Assembly (NCBI RefSeq): GCF_033060595.1
Contig: NZ_CP133038.1
Location: 992,001 to 1,056,000 of the forward strand
Length of the DNA stretch: 64,000 nucleotides
Origin: Pyramidobacter sp. YE332
GTDB lineage: Bacteria > Synergistota > Synergistia > Synergistales > Dethiosulfovibrionaceae
Reading direction: 5' to 3'
The notes under the pieces were generated by a model that worked only from the letters and a program-made list of their open reading frames with translations, was not told the DNA's origin and did not search any database. Within the stretch, counting starts at the first letter, position 1. Every line of letters starts with the position of its first letter. Shown here piece after piece: positions 17,945 through 25,019 of this stretch. The position numbers were made by a program, and so were the translations under genes.

Positions 17945-17973
17945 GGAAGATTCCTCCTCAAAAAGTCACGACG

Positions 17974-17993
17974 CTCCGGCCGCGCGGCCGGAG
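17974..17993. repeat. 20-bp perfect GC palindrome in a leader
   Basis: CTCCGGCCGCGCGGCCGGAG is fully self-complementary and lies in the inferred 5' leader of the 143-aa exported protein. It is followed on the plus strand by TTTT. Possible hairpin or protein site; role unknown. Confidence 0.4.
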
Positions 17994-18069
17994 TTTTCGG
18001 ATTCCCGATCTACGGCTGTAATCATATCACGCCGGCGCGTTTCGCGAAAAGACGCAGGAGGCGAAAAAA

Positions 18070-18119
18070 TCGCCTTTTCAGGTGAGGCCGCGGACCTTTT
18101 TTCTGATAAGATAAGGGAA
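18070..18119 (+). promoter_or_regulatory. Promoter C with 16-bp operator, upstream of the 509-aa exported protein
   Basis: Plus strand: imperfect inverted repeat TCGCC-TTTTCA-GGTGA (18070-18085), exactly 21 bases, then TAAGAT (18107-18112). This has the same spacing and the same YYTTCR spacer orientation as promoters A and B. Inferred transcription start near 18119, about 73 nt before the ATG. Confidence 0.52.
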
Positions 18120-18191
18120 CGGAAAACAATCTTTTCGTCAGCGTCCGGCCGTCGAAAAACGCCGGGCGGAATCGAGAAAGGCGTGAGATCG

Positions 18192-19721
18192 ATGAAGGCA
18201 AGGAAACTGATCGTGGGAGTTCTCGCGGCGCTGGTATCCGTTTCGCCGGCTTTCGCCGCGCCGGCGAAAACGCGGGAACTCTACGCGGCGGATCCCGGCG
18301 AAGGCAGGGTGTACAAGCTGGAACCGGGACGGAAGACCGAACTCGGCTTCGAACTTCACGAGGTCAAATCGGGCGGCGAAACGCGGTATTACTGGGCGGC
18401 GCTCGATCCGAACGCGACGGACGAGGCGCTTCCCGAGTCCGGCGTGGCGTTTTTTGCGCCGGACGGGCGCCAGAGCGCGCTGCTGCCCTTGCAGGGCGGA
18501 TTCGACGGCGCCTGCGTGGCCGCTTCGCCTGACGCGGCCAGATTCGTGCTTTCGGTGCCCGACGGCGAGGCCGGGCGCGTCAACCGCGTCTACGATTTTG
18601 CGCAGATGAAGCCGCTGACCTCGGTGCGCGGTTCCATCGTCGACTGGGGCGGCCCCGTCTGGGTGGACGAACGCCGCTTCGTCTACACGTCGTTCGACGA
18701 CGCGAAGATGAAGAAGCCCGGCCTTGAAGGCGCGGAAGCCGGTTATCTCTCCGTGCGCCTTTTCGACGCGGACAGCCGCCGTTCGCAGACGCTCAAAGCG
18801 GCCACGCCGACGGACGAGTACGCGATGATGGGTTATTGCGACGGCTTCGTCACCATGGCGCATTATTACGTGGACGACGCGTCGCAGTGGGCGGCCGGCG
18901 GCCCCGAGGAAAACGGGGCGCTGCGCTCGGAGCGCACCTATTGCTGGCTGCCGGGCTGGAAGCCCGGCGAGTGGTGGCGGACGCCGAAAGCGGTGTTCAG
19001 CGTCGATGCCGAAAACGGCCGCGTGTTTGCCGGCGAGGGGCGCGAGCGCAGGGAATACGCCGTCGAGCTTCGCCAGGGACAGTTCCCGGACGCTTTCTCG
19101 CCGTTCGACGACGAAGCGGTGAGGGTGGACTATTACTGGTTCGTCGCCGGCGGCGAAGGGGATCCGGCCGGCGAGATCCCCGTGCTCTACGTCTTCACGC
19201 TCTCGCAGGACAACGCCGAGGCCGACGATCCGGCGCTGACGGCGGCTTTTTTCGTGGGCGAGCCGGAGAGGATCCGCGACGTCGGCATCTCGCCCAAGGG
19301 CGAGCGCCTGATCGTGGCCGTCGGCGAAGAAGGGTCGCAGGTCCGCGACCTCGAACTGTACCGACTGAGCTATTACGAGCACGAGGCGTTTTGCCACCTG
19401 GCGACGCTGCGCCCTGCCTACGGGGCGTTTTACTGGTTCGATCCCTGGCGCGCGGTCTATTCGGCGCTGAACCTCGAGGCCGACCTGCAGAGCGGGCGCG
19501 AGCCGGGCTACGCGCTGGACGTGCGCGTGTACGACAGCGCCGTGGGCGAGGATTATCGGATCACGGAGAGTTCGACGCTCGACAGCTATCAGGCCGTGGG
19601 GCTGAGCGAAGACGGGGACATCGAGATGGAGCAGATCTCCGTTCCCGATCTGGCGGACTGGAAAGACCCGGGCAGGGAACGGCGCACGCGCCTGAAGGGG
19701 CGGATGCCCGCCGCCGGCTAA
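18192..19721 (+). CDS. Exported protein of unknown function, possibly beta-propeller
   Basis: 509 aa. A Sec signal peptide (cleavage near AFA-APA) is followed by a long beta-rich region with repeated segments of the kind VAASPDAARFVLSV, GISPKGERLIVAV and VGLSEDGDIEME, spaced irregularly. This pattern is seen in WD40/TolB-like beta-propellers, and I infer a propeller fold on that basis only. No catalytic motif or cysteine pairing stands out. The ATG follows AAAGGCGTGAGATCG, a modest ribosome site. It is monocistronic, with a strong terminator after it. Its promoter carries the shared operator, so it is a candidate member of the two-component regulon. Confidence 0.7.
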   Translation: MKARKLIVGVLAALVSVSPAFAAPAKTRELYAADPGEGRVYKLEPGRKTELGFELHEVKSGGETRYYWAALDPNATDEALPESGVAFFAPDGRQSALLPLQGGFDGACVAASPDAARFVLSVPDGEAGRVNRVYDFAQMKPLTSVRGSIVDWGGPVWVDERRFVYTSFDDAKMKKPGLEGAEAGYLSVRLFDADSRRSQTLKAATPTDEYAMMGYCDGFVTMAHYYVDDASQWAAGGPEENGALRSERTYCWLPGWKPGEWWRTPKAVFSVDAENGRVFAGEGRERREYAVELRQGQFPDAFSPFDDEAVRVDYYWFVAGGEGDPAGEIPVLYVFTLSQDNAEADDPALTAAFFVGEPERIRDVGISPKGERLIVAVGEEGSQVRDLELYRLSYYEHEAFCHLATLRPAYGAFYWFDPWRAVYSALNLEADLQSGREPGYALDVRVYDSAVGEDYRITESSTLDSYQAVGLSEDGDIEMEQISVPDLADWKDPGRERRTRLKGRMPAAG

Positions 19722-19736
19722 GACTTGCCGGACGGT

Positions 19737-19787
19737 AAAAATTCCGCCGCGCTTCGAGGCAGCTGGAAGCGCGGCGGAATTTTTTTT
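19737..19787 (+). terminator. Terminator of the 509-aa exported protein gene
   Basis: Long stem ATTCCGCCGCGCTTC/GAAGCGCGGCGGAAT with an 11-base loop and eight T. Confidence 0.93.
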
Positions 19788-19978
19788 ACGCGGGGACGGG
19801 CTTATACTATTTCTTGATAAAAAGCGTTAACATAGTTTGCAGGGCGCTGCGAGGGAGTTCAGTCGCTCAGAACTCTCTCGACCGCTGCGCAGTCTGCGCA
19901 GCTCGCTTTGTGAATCTCCCCCGCAGCGCCCTTATGTTCGGCCTTTTAGGGCTTGTTTAAAAAACATTTCAGCTTGTA

Positions 19979-20386
19979 TTATTTCAATAAAATAACACTG
20001 GCAGCGACAAGAACAAAAGCGAAAAACGAAGCGTCAAGTTTGTCATAGCGGGTGAAAATTCTACGGAACCATTTGATTTTCTGAAAGAAACATTCAACCA
20101 AGTGTCGTTCCTTGTAAACATGCTCATCTATAAACCACGGTTCGGGATTATCGCTCTTCGGCGGGATAGTGTAACTTCCCTCCCGAGAAGTAATGTACTC
20201 TCTGATGGCTTGCGAACCGTAAGCCTTATCGCCGATGACGTTGCTCCCTCTGATTTCCGCTTGCCCGAGCAAGGACACGGCATGGCGGGAATCGTGGTCA
20301 TTGCCGGGACTGAGCAGGAGCGCCAGCGGATTGCCTAAACCATCTACTATCGCATGAATTTTCGTATTCTTGCCGCCTCTGGACAT
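19979..20386 (-). CDS. IS5-family transposase, second frame (catalytic C-terminal part)
   Basis: 135 aa reading frame holding the second aspartate (NVIGDKAYGS) and the catalytic glutamate (RHLVECFFQKIKWFRRIF) of the DDE transposase. It has no ribosome site of its own. It is expected to be made as the C-terminal half of a fusion after a -1 frameshift at the A6/G4 run (plus-strand 20401-20410) in the overlap with the first frame. The hydrophobic C-terminus (FAFVLVAASVILL) is typical of this family. Confidence 0.85.
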   Translation of the reverse strand: MSRGGKNTKIHAIVDGLGNPLALLLSPGNDHDSRHAVSLLGQAEIRGSNVIGDKAYGSQAIREYITSREGSYTIPPKSDNPEPWFIDEHVYKERHLVECFFQKIKWFRRIFTRYDKLDASFFAFVLVAASVILLK

Positions 20387-20769
20387 GCCAATCGCTTGAG
20401 CCCCTTTTTTCCCCCTTCCGGGGTTTTCCCTCTCCCGTTGGCACTTTGATGTACTTTGCAGGACGTGGAGTCGATAGAGAGATTTTCCATGTCGGCATCA
20501 GCGCTTAGGGCGGCAAAGATCGCCTCGAATATTCCCCGCTGTTTCCACAGCCTGAAACGTGCGTAAACTGCCTGCCATTTGCCGTAACGCTCCGGAAGAT
20601 CTCTCCATGGCGCTCCACTTCTGGCAAGCCACAGAATCCCATTGATGATCCTGCGGTTATCGTATTTTGCCGGGCGTCCACGTTGACCTGATTTCGGGTG
20701 TTCGGGCGGCAGCATTCTCTTGATTCGATTCCACTCGCTGGAGGTCAGTTCATATCTTCTCTCTTCCAT
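20347..20769 (-). CDS. IS5-family transposase, first frame (N-terminal part)
   Basis: 140 aa frame with the DUF4096-type N-terminal domain (YELTSSEWNRIKRMLPP, RRIINGILWLARSGAPWRD) and the first catalytic aspartate (LSIDSTSCKVH). The frame then meets AAAAAAGGGG, a classic slippery heptamer (A-AAA-AAG), beyond which it diverges from transposase-like sequence. A -1 slip would join it to the second frame. Full-length fusion of about 260 aa is normal for IS427-group elements. Confidence 0.87.
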   Translation of the reverse strand: MEERRYELTSSEWNRIKRMLPPEHPKSGQRGRPAKYDNRRIINGILWLARSGAPWRDLPERYGKWQAVYARFRLWKQRGIFEAIFAALSADADMENLSIDSTSCKVHQSANGRGKTPEGGKKGLKRLACPEAARIRKFMR

Positions 20770-20844
20770 GAGAAAAGTTTAAGCGATTGGATCGATTTAG
20801 GCAACTTTGACGTTTTTTAAACAAGCCCTAATTGAGAAATAGTA

Positions 20845-21222
20845 TTATTCGTAGCGCGGCGGCGCGTGACGCTTGGCGTCGGCGTCGCGCTCTTCCAGGC
20901 CGTGGATCTCCTTGCCCAGCGAGACGCTGAGCACGACGCGGATGATGACGATGGCGGCGAGGACGCTGACCGTCTGCAGATCGGGGTTGCAGATCGTCAG
21001 GATGATGTCGGCGGCGACGAGAAACTGCAGCCCGAGCAGCATGATCTCGCCGAAAGTGCGGCGCAGCCGCAGCCAGCCGCCGCGCATGTCGACGTCGACG
21101 CGGTAGTTTTCCAGCGCCAGCGCCACGATGCGGTACAGGGCCAGCAGCACGCCCTAGGCGATGATGAAGATACTGATCAGTTCGATCGCGGACGCGACCC
21201 AGCGGGCGATTTCTACGCTCAC
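20845..21222 (-). pseudogene. DUF1622 membrane protein gene interrupted by an in-frame amber codon
   Basis: Small membrane protein of the DUF1622 family (about 125 aa). Starting at a GTG with GGAGG 8 bases upstream, the frame reads 22 residues (ARWVASAIELISIFIIA), then TAG (21156-21154), then continues in frame as GVLLALYRIVALALENYRVD to the normal family end. Both sides of the stop match the family, so one nonsense change (or a sequencing error) is the simplest view. An internal GTG at 21150 could restart translation but would lack the first membrane helix. The 3' end abuts the 158-bp repeat; the stop codon TAA is formed by the flanking TTA. Confidence 0.75.
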
Positions 21223-21418
21223 AATAGTTCCTCCTTACGGGAAACAGCAAATTCATATTTAACGATTCGTTGGTATAATAACCGATTTGGGCGCTGTTGA
21301 AAAGAAGCAATTTCCCGTCCGGAAAAATCTGAAGTCTGGGCGGCGGCGCTTCTTTCATCTATAATGGACGGGAGAAACGGCGCCTTTTTGGCGAAAAGAA
21401 CGGAGCGGAGGAAAAACG

Positions 21419-22222
21419 ATGATCAGGATGATCGCGACCGATCTCGACGGCACGCTGCTGGCCCCCGGCGGCCTGTCCATGCCGGAGCGCAACCGCGCGG
21501 CGCTGGAAAAAGCGGCGTCCCTGGGCGTGCGCGTGGTGATCTGCACGGGGCGGCTGTTCGCGGGCGGGCGCAGGTACGCTTTGACGGCGCCGGGCGACCA
21601 GCCGGTGATCTGCGTCAACGGCGCGGTCGTGCGCATGAGCCGGTCGGAGACATACCTGCGCCGCGTCGGTCTCGAACCGGGACTGGCGCGCGAGGCGCTG
21701 GACCGTTTTCGCGCGGCGGGGGCGAAGCCGTGGTTTTACGTCGGCGACGTCTGCTTCGCCGAAGAAAGCTCCGACGCGCTCGACGCCCTGAAACGGCGCA
21801 CGGGCGCGTCGGTGGAGCTCGTCCCCGACCTGGCGGCGAAATACGGCGAACGGCCGGAAAAACTTCTCGCGCTTCTGACGCCGCAGCAGGTCGAGGCGCT
21901 GCACGGCGATCTGACGGCGCGCTTCGGTCCCCGGCTCTACGTGACGCGCTCCAGCGAGCGCCAGATCGAAGCGCTGGCGCCGCAGGCGAACAAGGGACTG
22001 GCGCTGGCGATGGTGGCGCGGCGCTTCGGCGTCGCCCGCGAGGAGATCGCCGCGTTCGGCGACAACTACAACGACCTCGAGCTGTTCCGGGCCGCGGGCA
22101 TCCGCGTAGCGATGGAAAACGGCGCAAGAGAGCTGAAAGAACAGGCCGATATTATCGCCCCGCCGAACGGCGAGGGCGGCGTCGGGCAGATCGTCGAGCG
22201 CCTGCTGGCGCAGCGGCGGTGA
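21419..22222 (+). CDS. HAD-superfamily (Cof-type) phosphatase
   Basis: 267 aa cytosolic phosphatase of the Cof/YidA subfamily (type IIB cap), acting on sugar phosphates or similar small substrates; the exact substrate cannot be told. Motif I is DLDGTLL near residue 8, motif II is the serine/threonine in VVICTGRL, the lysine is near ANKGLAL, and motif III is FGDNYNDLELF. It has a TATAAT -10 (21360-21365). A bidirectional terminator follows immediately. It stands alone, with no pathway neighbours. Confidence 0.9.
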   Translation: MIRMIATDLDGTLLAPGGLSMPERNRAALEKAASLGVRVVICTGRLFAGGRRYALTAPGDQPVICVNGAVVRMSRSETYLRRVGLEPGLAREALDRFRAAGAKPWFYVGDVCFAEESSDALDALKRRTGASVELVPDLAAKYGERPEKLLALLTPQQVEALHGDLTARFGPRLYVTRSSERQIEALAPQANKGLALAMVARRFGVAREEIAAFGDNYNDLELFRAAGIRVAMENGARELKEQADIIAPPNGEGGVGQIVERLLAQRR

Positions 22223-22257
22223 GGCGGGGACAGGAAAAGAGGCGCGTAAACAAAAAA

Positions 22258-22290
22258 GCTCGAAGCGGCAGGGCCGCTTCGAGCTTTTTT
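22258..22290. terminator. Bidirectional terminator between HAD and ankyrin genes
   Basis: Perfect 13-bp stem AGCTCGAAGCGGC/GCCGCTTCGAGCT with a 2-base gap, T-run on the plus side and A-run on the minus side; serves both convergent genes. Confidence 0.92.
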
Positions 22291-22303
22291 ATACGGCGCG
22301 GCG

Positions 22304-23821
22304 TCAGCGGGCCAGCTTTTCGCGGAGCAGGCGCAGCAGACGCTTTTTGTCTTGGGGGCTCATGCGCTCGTTGAAGCGGAGCAGGCGGCGCAGGCCGTTG
22401 CCGTTGATCGTGGCGCGCGGGTCGGCGCCGGCGTTCAGCAGGGCTTCCGCCGCCAGCGGGCTGGGGTTGTAGCGCACGGCGCAGATCAGCGCCGTGCGTC
22501 CTTCGCCGTCCCTGGCTTCGAGCGCTTCGCCTTTTTCGAGCAGATAGGCGATGATCTCCGGCGCGGCGGCGTTGGGATTGGCGGCGGCGAGCATCAGCGG
22601 CGTGACGCGGGCCGGGTCGCGCTTCAGCGCGGCGTTCAGCTTTTTGAGACGGCGGCGTTTGGCGGACGCGGACAGCGCCGCCGAAGCGCGGATGCGCGCG
22701 GCGCGCAGCGCCGGGCGCGAGAGCAGGCGCGTGTTCCGCGACACGGCGGCCAGCGCCGGAGCTTCTATAAAGCGTGATCTCTGTCCGGCGGCCGGCTGCG
22801 GCGAACGGCCGGACGCCTTGTTGACGAGAGCGGGGGAAGCGGCGCGGTGCGGCGGCCGGGGCGCGGAAAGCGGCGCTCGTTCGCCGCGGACGCTCACGAG
22901 CCGGGCGCATTCTTTCACCGTGCGGCAGACGGGCAGGACCGCAAGGAGCGCCGTCTGCCGGGCGACGCTGCGGGGCGTCAGTTCACGGTCGAGAAAGCGG
23001 ACCATCGCCGCGGAATGGCCGCTGCGCACGGCCACCAGCGCGGCGGTGCGGCCGGAGCGGTCGGCCGTTTCCGGATCGGCGCCGGCGTCCAGGAGCTTTT
23101 TTGCGATCGCCACGGCCGCGGGCGCTTCGTTGGCGGCGGCGAGCATCAGCGCGGTCAGACCGTCGCGATTGCGGGCGTTGACGTCGGCCCCAGCGGCTAC
23201 CAGCGCGTCGATGACGTCGGTCCTCGTGCTGAAGCGGGCGGCCGTCATCAGCGGCGTCCAGCCGGCGTCGTTCGCCTGGTTCGCGTCCGCGCGGCTGTTG
23301 AGCAGGAACGCGATGATGCCGGGCGCGCCGTCCGTGGCGTTGCGGGCGGCGAAATGGATCGGGCAGTCTCCGCCGCGGCGCGGCTGCACGGCGTCGGCGT
23401 CGGCGGCGTAAAGCGCTTCGACGACGGCGGGATCGCTTGCGTACTGACAGGCGATCATCATCGCCGTCGTGCCGTCTTCGCTCTCGGCCGACGCCAGCGC
23501 ATGGTATTGCGTGAGCAGCCTGGCGACGAACGCGGCGGGTTTGTCGAAGCGCAGCGCGAACATCAGCGGCGTCCAGCGCTCTTTGCTGCGGGCGTTGACG
23601 TCGGCCCCGGCGGCCAGAAGCGCTTCGGCGGCGGCCGTGTCCCCGCCGGCGCAGAGCGCGAGCGTCAATGGCGTCCAGCGGTTCGTGCCGGCGACGTTGA
23701 CATCGGCGCCGCCGACGGACGACGACTCGGCGGCGTCCAGCGCATCCGCCGTCGGCGCGGCGGCCTCGCCGGCGCCGCAGGCCGTCAGCCAGACCACGAT
23801 CAGCAGTTTTTTCAGATTCAT
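22304..23821 (-). CDS. Ankyrin-repeat lipoprotein
   Basis: 505 aa. A type II signal peptide ends in the lipobox LTAC (Cys15), so the protein should be lipid-anchored in the envelope. About nine ankyrin repeats are visible: seven in the N-terminal half (WTPLTLALCAGG, WTPLMFALRF, LTALMLAAAN, each closing with GADVNA-type turns) and two near the C-terminus (VTPLMLAAAN, RTALICAVRY). They are interrupted at about 315-410 by a basic, Pro/Arg/Ala-rich stretch without repeats. Ankyrin lipoproteins bind protein partners; no partner is suggested by the neighbours. It is transcribed alone and divergently from citC. Confidence 0.85.
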   Translation of the reverse strand: MNLKKLLIVVWLTACGAGEAAAPTADALDAAESSSVGGADVNVAGTNRWTPLTLALCAGGDTAAAEALLAAGADVNARSKERWTPLMFALRFDKPAAFVARLLTQYHALASAESEDGTTAMMIACQYASDPAVVEALYAADADAVQPRRGGDCPIHFAARNATDGAPGIIAFLLNSRADANQANDAGWTPLMTAARFSTRTDVIDALVAAGADVNARNRDGLTALMLAAANEAPAAVAIAKKLLDAGADPETADRSGRTAALVAVRSGHSAAMVRFLDRELTPRSVARQTALLAVLPVCRTVKECARLVSVRGERAPLSAPRPPHRAASPALVNKASGRSPQPAAGQRSRFIEAPALAAVSRNTRLLSRPALRAARIRASAALSASAKRRRLKKLNAALKRDPARVTPLMLAAANPNAAAPEIIAYLLEKGEALEARDGEGRTALICAVRYNPSPLAAEALLNAGADPRATINGNGLRRLLRFNERMSPQDKKRLLRLLREKLAR

Positions 23822-23984
23822 GGCAGAACCTCCGGTGAAATTCTTTGTTGGGGGAAAAGAGCGAATTTTCGCAGTTCATCATATCACAACCGAAGCCCGA
23901 ATGAGCGCGGCAATCTTTTGTTTCGCCGCGGGGTAGTGTAGAATCAATGAGACGATTCGAACTTGCGAAGGGAGGACTGAGCCG

Positions 23985-24977
23985 ATGGATATGATGCAAG
24001 GGCGTCCGTTCAAGGGCAGAACGCTGGAACGGATCGAAAAATTTCTGGCGTCGCTGGGGCTGGACTACGACGACGGCGTGGAGATGACGGCCTGCGCCTG
24101 CGACGAGGAGGGCGAGGTGGTCGCCACGGCGTCGCGCCAGGGCGCGGTGATCAAGTGCGTCGGCGTCAGCGCGGCGCGTCAGGGCGAGGGGCTGGCGGCG
24201 TCGGTCGTGAGCGAGGTCGTGACCGACGCGATCCAGGCGGGGCTGACTCATCTGTTCGTGTTCACGAAGCCGTCGAACCGGCAGATCTTCGACGATCTGG
24301 GATTTTTCCCGATGGCGGAGACCGCCGACGTGCTGCTGATGGAAAACCGCCGCGACGGCGTGAAGCGCTTCGTCGCTTCGCTGGAACGTCCCGTCCGGGA
24401 CGGCGTGATCGGCGCCGTGGTGGTGAACTGCAATCCGTTCACGAAAGGGCATCGCTACCTGATGGAGACGGCGGCGTCGCAGTGCGATTTTCTGCACGTC
24501 TTCGTGCTTTCGGCGGAAAAGAGCCTTTTCCCCGCGGCGCTGCGGCTGGAGATGGTGCGCCGCGGCACCGCGCACCTGAAAAACGTCGCCGTGCATCCGA
24601 CCGGAGATTATCTGATCTCGGCGGCGACGTTCTCCGATTATTTCCTCAAGGACAAGGCGCGCGCCGGCGACGTCAAGTGCGAACTCGACCTGACCATCTT
24701 CGCGCGCTGTTTCGCCGAACCGATGAACATCACGCGGCGCTTCGTCGGCACGGAGCCACTCAGTCCCGTGACGGAGCGTTACAACGAAGCCATGAAGGTG
24801 TTTTTGCCGCCATTGGGCGTCGAAGTGACGGAAATCCCCCGCTGCGAGGCCGGCGGCGCGCCGATCAGCGCCATGCGCGTGCGCGCGCTGCTGGAACGCG
24901 GCGGCCTTGACGAGCCGGAGTTGGCGGCGCTGTTGCCGGAAACGACGCTGGCGCTGCTGCGCGAGTACCGCCGATAG
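23985..24977 (+). CDS. citC: [Citrate (pro-3S)-lyase] ligase, orphan
   Basis: 330 aa. Enzyme that acetylates the prosthetic group of the citrate-lyase acyl carrier protein using acetate and ATP. An N-terminal GNAT-like domain (about 1-135, VSAARQGEGLAASVVSEVV) precedes the nucleotidyltransferase domain with the T/HxGH-type motif NCNPFTKGHRYL and the C-terminal ISAMRVRALL. Length and domain order match CitC. GGGAGG precedes the ATG. No citDEF or other citrate-fermentation gene is in view, so the substrate protein must be encoded elsewhere or the enzyme serves another carrier. It is followed 42 bases later by the addB-like gene, possibly on one transcript. Confidence 0.87.
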   Translation: MDMMQGRPFKGRTLERIEKFLASLGLDYDDGVEMTACACDEEGEVVATASRQGAVIKCVGVSAARQGEGLAASVVSEVVTDAIQAGLTHLFVFTKPSNRQIFDDLGFFPMAETADVLLMENRRDGVKRFVASLERPVRDGVIGAVVVNCNPFTKGHRYLMETAASQCDFLHVFVLSAEKSLFPAALRLEMVRRGTAHLKNVAVHPTGDYLISAATFSDYFLKDKARAGDVKCELDLTIFARCFAEPMNITRRFVGTEPLSPVTERYNEAMKVFLPPLGVEVTEIPRCEAGGAPISAMRVRALLERGGLDEPELAALLPETTLALLREYRR

Positions 24978-25019
24978 CGGCCGCGGCCGCATGGGACGAG
25001 GAACGAAAGGAGAAGCGCC

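Larger units (their letters stand above)
19949..20828 (-). mobile_element. IS5-family (IS427-like) insertion sequence
   Basis: 880 bp with 17-bp perfect terminal inverted repeats (GGGCTTGTTTAAAAAAC at both ends) and a TA duplication (19947-19948 and 20829-20830). Two overlapping minus-strand reading frames together make one DDE transposase, the arrangement of the IS427 subgroup, which also duplicates TA. It is inserted in copy 1 of the 158-bp repeat. Ends and catalytic residues are intact, so it may be active. Confidence 0.9.
19805..20844. repeat. 158-bp palindromic repeat, copy 1, split by an insertion sequence
   Basis: Outer ends TACTATTTCTTGAT and (reversed) TACTATTTCTCAATT form terminal inverted repeats flanked by TTA on both sides, a possible 3-bp target duplication. 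Removing the 880-bp insertion sequence and one TA leaves 158 bp, the same length as copy 2. Inside are stem arms AGGGCGCTGCG/CGCAGCGCCCT (19841/19922) and smaller hairpins GAGTTC/GAACTC and GCTGCGCA/TGCGCAGC. It has no coding capacity; MITE-like or a structured repeat. Confidence 0.75.
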
